Source: Nannochloropsis salina CCMP1776
Taxonomy: Eukaryota; Sar; Eustigmatophyceae; Eustigmatales; Monodopsidaceae
Length of the DNA: 64,000 bases
Reading direction: 5' to 3'
NCBI GenBank assembly: GCA_004565275.1
Contig: SDOX01000017.1
Coordinates: 735,325 to 799,324, forward strand
The notes under the pieces were generated by a model that saw only the letters and a list, made by a program, of their open reading frames with translations, searched no databases and was not told the origin of the DNA. The position numbers and the translations under genes were made by a program. Positions 1-12,500 of this stretch are shown here, piece after piece. Each line of letters opens with the position of its first letter. Within the stretch, counting starts at the first letter, position 1.

Positions 1-1581
1 GGGGCGGGGAGGACATGGTAGGGAGTTGAGGGTGTTCGAAAGAGAGAAATTGATGCAAGCGGCGGTGAGGAAGAAGAATCCAAAGGGTGCATATACGAAA
101 GAATATGGAATTGCCTCCATCCTTTCCTCCATTCCTACCTAGAATGCCCGCGAAACCGGTTCCCGAGGACCAGGCGGTGATGGTGGAAGGGCCATGGTAT
201 TGAGCGGTCAGTCCCAGCATGGAGGCCTCACCGATCCCTGCTTGGAGAGAACAGAAGCCAACGCCTATGGTAAGGGAGGCGAAGTAAATAGGGGGTAAAA
301 GGAAAGAGATATCAATAAGAGTGTCTAGATGGGCAGGCGCTCGCTCTCGCGTCGAATGCGGACGCGTGCGATTGGGGGAGGAAAGGAGGGAGGGAGGGGA
401 GGAGGAGGAAGGTAGGGTGGGAAAAAAGCACTGGATTGTGAATATAAGAGGAATATTGAGAGGAAGACGCTAAAAGCAGCTACGGTACTTAGTTTCAAAA
501 ATAAGAGAGAGAGAGCTCACGACGCGATGGACTGGTAGCTCTCACAGGACGGTGCCAGAAGGAAAGAAAGGGAAGTTGTGCATGCGAAGAGAATGTCGGA
601 GGGAGGAAGAAAGGGGGAAAAGAGAAAGCCAGTACAATTAAGAAGCTGCATATCTGCCAGCACATGGATGACCCTCCCGTCTTTCCTCCTTAACCCTATC
701 TCTTTTCCCCCTCCTTCCTTTCAATTGCTCCCCCGCCCCACCTGTGAGCTGTACAGCCAGTGTCCTGCCCAGTGCTACCGTCAAAAGAGACGCTGCCATC
801 AAGAACCCGCACAAAGATGCGCGAACAGAGTAGGAAACGTGGTGAAACCTGAGAAGGAGGGCCGGGGGGTTGGGGAGGGAGAGAGGGAGGAGAAGAGGAT
901 GGGGAGAAGGATGGTGAGAGCGGGCCACTTCAAGAAGGGTGATGGTCATTATGAGGCACTGGAATCGGATCCATGTAGACTCGAATATTGCAGAGAGAAC
1001 TGCCGCGTGCGGGACCCAGCCACTCCTTCCTCTCTCCCGGGACTAGCAGGCAAGGCCTCCCCGCCCACCACCTGCCCGAATGCTCCATCCAGTCACCCTT
1101 CGCCAGTTCTGCCTGTCCCCAAGATCTTAAAGCTGGCCACACACATGAAAGGAAACTCCTCTGACACCCCCGGCACTCCCTTTCTCCGCAAAGGGCTTCA
1201 GGGATGGGGGGGAAGGCCCTGGAAGTCCTCTCAATAACCTCCGTGTCAACCACTCCTACATTTATCTTTGAAACCCTTCATTTTACCCAGCTGGCCCTAG
1301 TCTTGCTCTGTATTGCCACGTACCAGTAGGGCGCCGAGAGCTTGACCAGGAAAGTGGGTGCCACGTCCGCCAGGAAAACCAAGCCCACGCCGCCCGCATT
1401 GATCTCTGAAGAGGATGACGTGACGCCAAGATGGGATCAACAACTATACAGGAAAGGCATGCTACCCGCATCGATCAGCTCTTTGGTACGTACCTTTGGC
1501 CCCAGCGAGCATGATGACGTACACGACATTGTTTAGAAGACCCAGGGCCCAAAAGGCAGCCAAATTCTGACGCTTCTCCAT
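1..1581 (-). CDS. CLN3: CLN3/battenin family membrane protein, partial (3' end beyond left edge)
   Basis: CLN3 proteins are polytopic membrane proteins of lysosomes or vacuoles. Spliced minus-strand exons follow CLN3 in order. At about 1581-1497: MEKRQNLAAFWALGLLNN then VVYVIMLAGAK. At about 1410-1322: VGLVFLADVAPTFLVKLSAP. At about 848-740: SYSVRASLCGFLMAASLL. At about 262-141: GIGEASMLGLTAQY and ITAWSSGTGFAGIL, the conserved segment before the family's WSSGTG signature. The C-terminal half lies outside the window. Exon ends carry GT donors (for example gtacgtacc after the first exon). A further upstream exon at about 1881-1752 is open and ends in a CAAG/gtcagt donor, but it has no ATG in frame. 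I therefore place the start at the ATG of MEKRQN, and an extra 5' exon is possible. It is divergent from VPS53. Confidence 0.8.
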
Positions 1582-1881
1582 TGCCTGCTTGTCCCCATCT
1601 CTGCCCATCCTTCCTCGCAGCCACGTTCGCATTCCCCCGCCCTCGTCTCCCTCAATGCCTACCCCTCCCCCCGGTTCTCCTCCACCTCCTCCACCCCGCG
1701 ATGCCCTTTCCCGGTCCCGTCGAGGTGGGGACAGAAGTACGACTGACCTTGTAGGCAGACGAGAACGGGTCTCAGAGCTAGCCTCGCCACTCAGTTCGAA
1801 AGGGTCTATGCGTTCAAGCCCTGAAGAGGGCAGAGATAACTCTGCGAAGGGGGACGCTGCTTCAGGAGTTGATTGTGCCAC

Positions 1882-2577
1882 TGTCGACTGTGAGAGCTAC
1901 CACTCGAAGGGCCCCAACACCCCGCTTCTGTCGTGTTTCTGCTGCCCGTACGGGCTCCTTCGCCTCTTTTTATGCTTTTCCCCGCTGTACAAAGGGTGCC
2001 GTGGTGCGTGTCGTCTGTGGGAGGGCAGTGGGTGCTTCCGCGGGTCATTTTCCCAAGGCCTCATGCTTGAAGAACAACAGGTAACGGTCCTCGCCAAGAA
2101 GGCCGCGACCGGCCCACTGCCCGAGTGCTGCACACATCACGTAATTCAATACGCCCTCCCTGTCTTTCGAACGGCTCTAGGTCGCAGCTTAGGAGATACA
2201 GGGGTGACGCGTACTTTTTGCGGTGGTCTTGTGGAGACTTGGTGTGGCTATTGGACAGGTAAAGCTCCGTTTTGCTCTGTTAGCTAGCTCTCCCCCATGC
2301 GTCCCTTTACCCCAGTCCACAAATCTAAGAGGTAGCTAGCGGAACAAAAACTCCGCTTTCAAGACCTCACGACGTATTTGATTTTTGAATGTCGTGAGGA
2401 AATAATTCGCGCGTGGACGTTTATATCGGCGTCGAAGGAGGATCGCGATCGAAGATGGCTTCTCCCAAAATGGACTATCTCCCAACCTCTCATATACCTC
2501 ATCGACGCCGTAAGAAGTAATAGTCCCATTGTACGCTTCTTTCCGACATCCCATCATTCCTTATACTTGTCCTTCAG
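1882..2577. promoter_or_regulatory. Shared upstream region of CLN3 and VPS53
   Basis: About 0.7 kb lies between two divergently transcribed genes, so it should contain both promoters and any 5' untranslated exons. Several ATGs and candidate splice acceptors occur, including cttcag directly before the VPS53 ATG and ctcacag just upstream of the CLN3 5' exon. I see no convincing coding exon and no clear TATA box. Confidence 0.35.
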
Positions 2578-5500
2578 ATGGACGGCACCTCCACACTGGG
2601 CGAGAAGAAACCCGTTGCCTACGAGGGCTTGCCCACTCAGTCCCTCCCCCCGGACGTGATCCAGGCGGTCCAGGAGGCCCTTCCCACAAGCGATCCTCTC
2701 GATCGAGCGGTATGTATGGGGCGCTTCGATTTGAGGGGTAGTGATTGCGGGTTGGAAAGCGTGGTGTGTTTGGATGATGAAGAATGAAGATAGTGGAAGA
2801 GGAGTGGAAGCACGGAAAATTTGCGACGATTACATTAGGTAGATTGTGAAGACAAGGCTCAATGGGCGGCACAAAGGTCAGACCCACCGACATCACCCAC
2901 GACCTGCCTGCCACAAGAATAGAGACCTTTTCCACACAGGAACGTGGAGCTAGATTAGAAAATCACAAAGCTGGGGTCCACGTCTTGCTTGGCATTAACC
3001 TAGTCCTCCTCTTTTCCCCTTTACTGATCTCGCATCCGCAGGACTTCGACCCAGTGGACTATATCAATACCAAATTTCCATCGGAGCAAATTGCCCTTGA
3101 AGCCCTGGACCCTTTCATCGGGCAGATCACGGAGGAGATAGGTGAGCGACCTTTCTCTCTCCCTTTCTCCATCTCTGCTTGCCTCGATACATCCTTAAGT
3201 CTTCGTCTTCTTCTGGCTCGCATACCTCCCCCTCATCGACCCTGGCCCTCCTTGCGCAAGGTGCACTTGATACGGATATCTCCCAAGCCATCGAGGCCCA
3301 AGCAAAGGCGGGGGAGGAGGCCAGCAAGAACATTGGAGAAGCCCAGGTAACCCCCTCTCTACCCCTCTCTCCCCCTCCCCCTCCCGCTCCCTTCTATCGG
3401 TGTACATGACAGTATATTGGAGTTTCGCTCGTCAGCTTTGATCTAGACAGGCTGCTCACACTACCAACCAATGGCTCAAAAGTCGCATGTCTCCCAATCC
3501 ACACGCGATCGAACACGGGCACCTGGGTGACACTTGCTCTCCTCGTTGATGTCCTGAGGGGGGCACTATCCTCCTCCCTTCCTCCTGACCCTTCTTTTAT
3601 CCTCTCATTTCGGTACTCCACCCCCTTCTTTGGTCTTCGTCTTTTCCAGTCGGCCATTTCTGACCTCTTCAACAAAATCCGGGATATCACTGCCAAAGCC
3701 GAGCAAAGCGAGGTGATGGTCCAAGAGATCTGCCGGTGCGTCCTCAAAAACGCCCTTTCCATGCGATTTCCTCTCTCTTTTCTTACCCTTCACTTCATAA
3801 CACTGCTCATAACTTTGCATGGCGTGCGAGAAAAGTCGATTTGCACTCATCGCCGGACACACACCAATTTTCTCCTCCCTGCCCATCCCCCTCCTCCCAG
3901 CGACATCAAGCAACTTGACCTGGCCAAGTGCCATTTGCAAGCCACCATCACGGCGCTCAAACGACTGCACATGCTGATGGCCGCGCTGGACCAACTCACC
4001 TTCATGACCGAGCATCATCACTACAAGGAAGCCGCCCAGCTCGTGGACGCGGTGCGGCAGGTGCGTCTCGGGCCCTGTGCCTCCCTCCCGCCCTCCCTCC
4101 CCGCCTCTCCTGGCTTCGCTGTCCCTTTTCCGTTACCTCTTTTGGGCCGGAGAAGTAAAGCGTCAATTGTTCTTCCTTATCCTATTTCCCTCTCATTTCA
4201 ATTCCCTCCCAGCTTTCCACCCATTTCGACGCTTACGCGTCGATGCCAAAGATCGCGGAGATTAAGCAAACGATCGGACGCATCAACACGCAGCTGAACG
4301 ATCAAATCACCCAGGTAGGTCCTCTTTCATTGTCCCCTCCCCCCACCTCCTTGGCTAGGGTACGTGGAGGGGAGCAAAGTGTCGGTAAATATGGAGCCTA
4401 AGACTCAAGTTTTGGGTGACTACGCATGTCGAAGGTGTCTGAAGATATTGAAGGCGCCCTCCCTCCTCCTTCCCATTATCGCCCCCCTCAGGCCTTTTCG
4501 GAGGTCGCCGCCTTGTCCTACACGGTAGCCAACCCCTCTCAGCTACAGAGGGAGGACGTGAGCCCGGGCTTTTTTTCCTCCTTGACGGAGGCGTGCCAGG
4601 TGGTGGACGCGCTGGGTCCTGCCGCTCGAAAGGTGCGCAAGCTAGGGAGGAAACGCGGCGTGATTGATCCGCATTTGGACGCTTTGGGCGAGCCTGCCCA
4701 TGCCCGGCAATGCACGCACATGTCGACTTTTGGTACATGGCCCCCACACTCGCTTCCCCTCCCTCCGTCCCTTCTTTACTTTGGCCCCGGTTGCAGGTGC
4801 ACATCGACGACTTCTGCAACCGGCAGCTCGCCCCGTACCTGAAGGCTTTTCCTAAAGGGGGGGAGGCGTCTTCTCTGGAAAAGATAGAGCGAAGGTTCGC
4901 TTGGTGCCGTCGAGCTTTGAAAAACGTGGAGGAACGGTAAGGGGAGGAGGAAGGGATGGACGGAGGAAGGAAGGGAAGGAGGACAGGGGGGGTGGAGGAG
5001 GAAGGAACGCTCTAGGAATTGAATCGACGCCGTACCGTGCCAACTTTATGGCCCCTGGAACAGATTCCACGGCGTCTTTCCGGCCCACTGGAAGGTCGAG
5101 CTGTGCCTCCTGATGGCGTTCCTGCAAACGACTCGACAGCACATCCTCGACACCCTTGAAGGTACTCTTTTCTCCTCACCCTACTGCGTCGACTGCTTCG
5201 TGTGCCTTTACAAATTATCGACCTTCATGTCTTTCAAAAGATTTTCCATGGCTACCCCTTCTTCCTCCTTGCTCCATACACTTGTCTCCTGCTATTTATC
5301 CTATTTTCCCCTGATGTATCCGACCCTCTCCCCTTCCCTCACTCCCTTCCTGGCCTCCACCATTTCCATCTCTCCAGCCGGCGGCCCAGAAAGTGAGGAC
5401 GTGACTGTGCTCCTCAAGGCTCTTCAAAAAGCTCTTCTCTTCGAAAAGGAAATGCAGCCCCGCTTTCAACCAACCCAGGTCTTTTTCCTCTCTCCTTTCT

Positions 5501-8500
5501 TCCCCTCCTGAAACCCTTGCTGCCTCATTTCCATTCTTCCCTCCCTGTTTTCCCCCCCTCCTCCTAGGTACACATCCTAGGCTACGTCCCACCTACCTCA
5601 CAATCATCATGTCCCCTCGTTTCCCTTTCACCCGTGTCCCACAAACCTTCTATCCTCCGTTTCCTCTCTTACAGGACAGTCACTCTTCTCTGTCCCACCC
5701 CCTCCCTCCCGCCCTTCAAGAGGAGGAGACTTCCCAATACGCCGCCCTTGCCAAAGACGGCAAAGCCGCCGAGCAAAAAAAGGTGACCTTTCTCGGTCTT
5801 CTCTCTTTGCATCTATCTCCTTTAATTTATCTTCCACATTTTCTGCCAGCTTCTCCGCTTCTTTCTGAAATTTATTCGTCCCTTTTCCTGGTTAACCTTT
5901 CCACTACGTGATATACAACAGGCTGTCTTGGATGCAGCAGCCGTGCTTCCCATCCTTGGCGTTGTCTCAGGTATTTGCATGCTCTTTTTTTTCTCCCTGT
6001 TTCTTCTTTCCATCTCTCGTCTTCCTTATTTCCGTAATACTGTTGTTGCTCTTTTCAATTTCTCTTTGTGAGCTCGATTCCATTCCTTTCTGCTATTTTC
6101 TGGGTTGCCGTTGAATAAATTCTTGTCCCTCTACCTCCCTCAGGCGTTTTTGATCCCTTCATGGGCCCTTACATCGATTTGGAGAAGAGGAATATGGAGG
6201 AGATGTTAGAGAAGGCGCTGGCAGAGGACCAAGTCGACCGGTAGGAGGGAAGGAGGGGGGGGGAGAGGGATAAGTAGAGAAGGATTGAGAGTGCTGGCCT
6301 TGCTTCCCACGATTCAATTATCCTGACCCTTTTCCCCTTTCCACCGTTTTGCTCTAGCTCCTTGAACGCGGGGACGAAGCTCCCCGTGTTTAGCAGCTCG
6401 ATCACGCTCTTTGTCTACATCAAAACGGCAATTAAGCGGTGTACGGCCCTCACCACCTCCGCCACCTTCTTCATCTTGGCCAAGGAATTCAAGGTCAGAC
6501 CACCGGGGGGGAGGGCAAAGGCTCGAATGGATTGGAGGCTGGGCGGCCCATTTTTGGGGGGCAGGTCGTGGTCTTGAAAAGATGCGTGGAGTTGGCCGTT
6601 TTTGGCGTTCAGATTTTCGCCGTCATTTGCTTCCTTTCTCATCTTTCTTTTCCTGCTTTTCTCCGTCAGGCCTGCTTGTTATCCTATGCCAGAGCACTCC
6701 GGGGGAAGCTCCCACCGGCCAATCCTTCTTCGTCCTCGTCCTCCTCTTCCTCATCCGCCGTCAGCTCCTATAAGCTTGCCGAGGGCGGGGAGGTTGACGT
6801 ATGTTACCTGTTAAACACGGCGGAATACTGCACAGATACCTTACCACAGGTGGGAGGGAGCGACGGAGGGTGGCAGATGTCGGGGGGAGAGAGGATGAAA
6901 CGTGCCGTATTGCTATAGAGTATCACTCGGTCTTCCTCCCAATATCTCTTTGAATCCTTCTTTTCTCAGCCCCCTTCCTCCCCTCCTTTCTCTCCCCTTA
7001 TTTTTTCCCAGCTGGAAGAAATGGTCCGGTCCAAGATCGACCCATCTTACGCTGAGTCCGTTTCCTTCTCAACCGGTGAGGATGAATCGAGGGAAGGGGA
7101 GGGGGGAGTAATGGAGAAATGAGAAAGAATGCTGACATCAGAGACACCAACACGGAGTTTGGGTCCTTCTCGGGAGTGGACGAAGAAAGTTAAAAGAGGC
7201 ACAGAGGAGCGTGAAAAGGGAAATAAATGTGATTGATATTTTGGGAGGAGGCCAGGGAGGAAAGGTGGGGAAGAGTAACAGGCCTGAAGGAGAAAGTATG
7301 CGTATGGACCATAAAAAGAGGTAGCAACAGGAAGCTTCTCACTCCCCCCTTCATTGCCTTTCTCATAGAGGTAGACGCTTTCCACGACACCATCACGCTT
7401 GCGATACGCGTGCTCATCTCCGGTCTGGAGGGAAAGTACGAGTCGGCAGTGAAAGCGATGCTCACCCTAAATTGGGCTGCGTGCGAGGGGGTGGGAGAAG
7501 AAAGCGCATACGTTCGAGTAAGGAGGGAGGGAGGGACCGAAAGTAAGAGAAAGGGAGGAAAACGACGAATGAAAACCAGGGGAGCCGGCAGACTGGCGTG
7601 CCACGTACATGGATGGATGTGGTGACAGTAGAGCAATGGTTGCAATTACTGGAGTCATCAGATCGTAGCATGTCTATTCACTTCGTCCCTTTTCCAATCT
7701 CTCCCCCCTTCCTTCCTGCCCCCCCACCCCTTCCTTCCTGCATGCTCCTTTCCCCTTTCTTCATTCTTCCTTCTCTTCCTCCCCCCAGGCCATCAACGAC
7801 GCTGTCCGCGCTTATGTGCCCTCCGTAAGGGATTTGCTTTCCCAAATCTATTTCCGGAATTTCTGTGACAAATTTGCTCAGGTAATTTTGTTTATCTGCA
7901 TCATTCAAAGCGTGTGCACGCGCTAGGACGGAGCATGCTGCCGTGATTTACCCTTTCCCAGGCTGACTCCTGAAATTGGCACTGCCATCTCCCTTTTCTC
8001 TCCCTTTCTACCTTCATTTTCTTCTTCAGTCCTTCCTTCCCAACTACATGGACGTGCTTTTTCGTTTGAAAAGGATCAACGAAATGGGCACCCAGCAGCT
8101 TCTCCTCGACGTCTACAATCTCAAGACGCTCCTTCTTCAGGCGAGTCCTTTCTCCCTTCCCTTCTCCTGTGTCCTCGATTTTCCCAACCGGGAGGCGTTG
8201 TAGGTTGTTGACAATTTTCCGCATTTCCTTTCTTCTTTCCCTTCGTTCCTTACCCCTAGCTCCCTATCATCGGTCTACCCTCTACCATGGATGATGCCGC
8301 TCCTGGCGTGAGTACAAGCGCCCCACCGGCTTACGTCAAGTATGTGGCAAAGCAATTCGCCAAAATTGAGGTAAAAAGAGAGGCTTAGAGGGTGCGAGTG
8401 TGGGAAAGGTGGAGGGGAAAGAGAGCAAGGAGGATTGAGGAAAGGAAAAGGAGGGGCACTAAGGAGGCTTTTGATGCAAGGAGACACAAGAGACAGCATT

Positions 8501-9025
8501 TTGGTGAGATGTCCTGGTCTTTCAATGTCCTTTCTCTGTTTTCATCTACCCTCCTCAGACGATATTGAAGCTGATTGGCACACCTGTGGAGGTCTTGGGA
8601 GAGAGGTATCAGATCATGAACCCTGAGGGCGGAGCGCAAGGTAGGGAGGGAGAGTGCGAAGGATGGAGGAGGGAACAAAAGCGGGACAAATATTGCATGA
8701 CGTCGGTCTACCTGCTAACGATTCCTTTGGAATACACCGTTGCTCTCCCCCCTCTCTTTCAGACCTCCTATCCATCATGTCGCTCAAGGGCATGACCAAG
8801 AAAGAGCAGCAGCAAGTCCTTCTCAGCTGCGGCCTCGACCACTCCCTCCCTCCTTCCACTCCTGAACCCACCGCGTCCTTCCCACCCTCCTCCCTGCCTT
8901 CCTCCTTCGGCACCTCCCACGCTGCCTACCCGGCAGTCGGGGCCTCCCTGGATGCGGCTAAGCAAGTTGCGGGAAAAGGACTCAAGGTGATGAGCGAGGA
9001 GATGAGACGGGCGTTCAAGGGGTAA
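2578..9025 (+). CDS. VPS53: VPS53, GARP/EARP tethering complex subunit
   Basis: Vps53 is a subunit of the GARP complex, which tethers endosome-derived vesicles at the trans-Golgi, and of the related EARP complex at recycling endosomes. About twenty exons can be followed. The N-terminal exon is MDGTSTLGEKKPVAYEGL. The family signature DFDPVDYINTKFPSEQ is at about 3043. A coiled-coil region follows: LDTDISQAIEAQAKAGEEAS, then SAISDLFNKIRDITAKAEQS at about 3650, then LDLAKCHLQATITALKRLHM at about 3913. Later come VHIDDFCNRQLAPYLKAFP (about 4797), the helical C-terminal half FSSSITLFVYIKTAIKRC (about 6390), DAVRAYVPSVRDLLSQIYF (about 7800) and SFLPNYMDVLFRLKRINEM (about 8031). It ends in EEMRRAFKG at 9025. 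Order and content match full-length Vps53. I chose the start because it is the first ATG before the conserved region; cttcag just before it could also be a splice acceptor. Introns are short with GT-AG ends and pyrimidine-rich acceptors. Confidence 0.93.
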
Positions 9026-9504
9026 AGCGAGGTAGCCCTCTTGTAGGACGGCTTCATGTATCAGTGGGGGAACTCGACACGTATGTATAAGAAGGCATAG
9101 ACGGAGTGTGATATAACATGGAGGACGAGGAGAGGGGTGGAGAGAAGGAGAGGACCAAACGGAATGTGTCCCAAGACATTGGAGCCAAGAGGGGTGTGTG
9201 TTCGATTGTGCGAATGGAGATGCAGGAGCATGGATCGACGAGGGGGCTCCTCGATGGGTGGAGAAACGACTGAAAGAAGGGAGGCCGATGAAAGAAATAC
9301 TCATCGCCAGAAGTAGCCCCGCCTGTGGTTAAACGGTAAGGCCAAACCTATTTCACCAGATGCAATTTGGTCCAATTTGGCTGATAAGTTGTTTGTTCCT
9401 CGCGTCCTGTAGCCCCTCTCATCTGCCCCCACCTTTGCTTTCAAATTCTTCAAATTCCACCTCCCCTCCATTATTTACTTGGTCCCAATTTCCTTCTGCG
9501 TGCC
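9026..9504. other. Intergenic region between convergent VPS53 and CDC27
   Basis: About 0.5 kb separates the stop codons of two convergent genes and should hold both 3' ends. I see no conserved coding segment. Reading frames that cross it are not supported by any recognisable protein. Confidence 0.5.
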
Positions 9505-12500
9505 TCAGAAGTTCTCCTCCTCCTCCTCCTCCCCTCCCTCCTCTTCCTCCGGTAGCTCCAATCTGTCTATGGCTGCTTTCACCAGATTTCCGTCTTTCGG
9601 GTCGAAATCCAGGGCGAGGAGGAAGTGTCGCAGCGCCTTCTCACGCTTGCCGAGACGTTTGCAGATCTGCAGGAAAGCAGACAGGAACGGAGGGAGGAAG
9701 GGAGGGCGGGGAGGAAGAGGGGGTGTGAGACGGTTGGAGAAAGGGAGGGCGGGAGAGACGTCTACGTCTCTCAGCCGCAGCGACAACAGGGCCCAAGAAT
9801 TAATTAATTATGATAGAATAGAATGCGTAGGGAGGAAAAGGAACAGTACCTTGCCCAGCAGAAAGTGAACGCTGGCCTCTCTGGGGGCGTGGTCCCTCAC
9901 TCTCTCCAATTCTTCCTGTGCCTCTTGGTAGCTAATAAAAGGAAAGGACGCCAAAGAGGAGACAGAATGGATCGGAATGTAAGAGTGGCAAAATCGAAAA
10001 GCGGATTAAAGTGTGTGCGTGTGATTCGTTTGGTGAAAAGAGAGGGCTTCGAGAATGGGCGTTGAAAAGAGATGGACGAAAGAGAGGCTGGCAAGGAAAA
10101 CAGTGTAGGACAACATGAGGGGTCGGCAGAGGGGATAGGGACGTGATGAGCCCTACGCCTGCGGGTCGAGACATGCAACGAGGCAAGGACAGAGGCACGG
10201 GAAAAGAAGCGCGGGCAGGAGAGAGGACGAAAGGGGGGAAGATAGGATGATGGGAGTACCGATCAAGTTTCATCAGGACGTTGGCGCGCTGAAAGCGGGC
10301 TTGAGGGTTGCCAGGCTGAATCGCCGAGGCGTGTGCTAACATGTTCAAGGCCTGAGGGACAAAGAGAGGGGGGGGAGAAGGGAGGGAGGAAGGGCGTTGC
10401 TCATCTTTTCATGGGACTCCAGGGCCAACATTTCAAAGATCAAGGCTGAGAAAGAGGGTAAAAAAAGAGGAAAAGAAGGCCCTGGAACGCACCTGTAGGC
10501 TCTTCCCGTTGGCGTGAAACACCATGCCCAGATAGGTGTGGAGGACGCTGGAGGCGGTATTGATGCTCAGCGCCCGACTGAAGTGGTATTCTGCCAGTTC
10601 GTATTTCTCCTGCCTGAAATAGATGGTGCCCAGGCCGTACCTGGAGGAAGGGGGGTGGAAGAGAGGGAGGGAGGGAGGGAGGGAGGGAGGGAGGGAGAGA
10701 GGAGGGAAAGGGTATCAGCCAGTGACTGGGAAAGTTCGGCCCAAGCACGCGGACACATGAACAATGCAGGGCGAACAGGGAGTGAGGAGGGAGGGAGGGA
10801 GGGAGAAAGGGAACGCACCAGGCATTATAATGGCGGTCGTCGAGCCGAAGCGCGTAGCGGTAGCAGGCCACGGCCTTGTCCAAATCGCCGTTACAGACGT
10901 ACTCGTGGCCGCAGAGGGTGTACGCGTAGACGAAGGAGGGATCCACCGCGATGGCCCGCTGGAAAAACTACAAGGGAGGGGGTTGAGGAGAGTAGCGGGG
11001 GAAGGGTCGACGATGGGGACGGAGAGGTCGATTCGAGGGCGGCAGGGAGGAAGGGGGCAGGGCGGGGGGCAGGGCGGGGGGGGGGACGTTACCTTCAAAG
11101 CAGTTTCATGCTCTTTCTGGAGAGACATGCAGTTGCCGACAACGCACCAGGCTTCAGGCGCACGACGATTTTGTTCCAGGACCTGAGTTGCAAAGAGGCG
11201 ACGAGGAAGGAGGGAGAAAAGTGAGGGAGGGAGGGAGGGAGGGAGGGAGGGAGGGAGGGAGGGAGACCTACCTTCTGGGCGAGGAAGCAGAGGTCGACAT
11301 CAGCCTTAAGGTGCCAGAGGGCTGTAGAAAGAAGATCGAGTCCAGCGAGGCGGTAGGGCTGAACCTGAGGGAGGCGAAGGAGAGGGAGGCAAAGGAGGGA
11401 GGGTACGAAAGAGGAGGGTAACCATAAGCGGATCGGGCATCAGGCGCAGGGAAAGAAAGGGGTGAGATAAGGGGTCTTTAGATTACTCGAGACGCCGTGC
11501 TGGGCCAGAATATAGATAAGGGGTCTTCAGATTACTAGAGACGCCGAGTTGGGCCAGAATACGTCCGGCCATTGCCTCTCTCACATCTTGCGCTCTCCAC
11601 CCTGTCCTAGCCTTCTCGCCTTCCTCCCTCCCTGCTTCCCCTCCCCCCCGCCCTACCTGCTGCATGTCCTCCAGCGCCTTCTGTGCACGCGGGTAGTCGG
11701 CCATCTCAAAGAAAGCCTTGCCGAGCATGTGCTGCACCTGGTACAATGTGCGAGAGGAGTGAACGAGGACGGGGGAAGGAAGGATGAGATTTGCATCGAG
11801 TTCTGAGGCCGTCTCCCTCCCTTTTCCTCCGTCCGCCCTCGCCAAATTGCCGCCTCTCCCTCCCTTCCTCCCTCCTTCCCTACCCATCCTGTATAGAACT
11901 GACAGGGCGGCAGGCGCCTGAGAGCATCTACGCACTCTTGACACCGGTAAGAGGAGAGCAGGAGGAGGGCGCGGGCCAAGGAGGAGAGGAGGGGGAAGAG
12001 CTAAGGTGGGGGGAAGGTCAAGCGTGGAGAGGGAGGAGAGAGGGGTAAGGTCGACAAGGAGGAGGGGCAGAGCGGGGCCAGGGCTTGGAGGAAGTGCAGG
12101 AGGGGATGGAACCTAGATGCTTACCTCAGCGACAGTCATTTCCCTCCCTCCTTCCCTCCCCCTCCTCCCCTCAGGCTTCCGAGAAGGAAGCTCCTTCTGG
12201 TTCCCCCCCTCCTCGCCCCCGCCCTCCTCCATCGCCTCCTTCTTCCTCCGACTCGGAACCCCTCTCCCTCTCACGCCCCGGGCGGTCGAGAGGACGGCTT
12301 TTCTCGCCGAGGAGGGGATGACTCCTCCTGAAGAAGGGAAGGGGGGAGGGAAGGAGGGAAGGAAGGAGGGAGGGCGTATGAGCCAAAGGGGGGAAAAGGG
12401 AGCACCAGGCCTTGGCGCTCACCTGTCGCGCTCGTCGCGGGCGCCCGGCGCGTAGCCCTGAGGGTGGAGGAGGAAGGGGGGGAGGAAGGGGGGGAGGAAG

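Noticed and set aside
1462-1881. Full 5' extension of CLN3 read without splicing
   Set aside because: The stretch between about 1600 and 1751 reads as Gly/Arg low complexity and is flanked by a donor (caag/gtcagt) and an acceptor (acaag-cag), so it is an intron. The upstream exon has no ATG.
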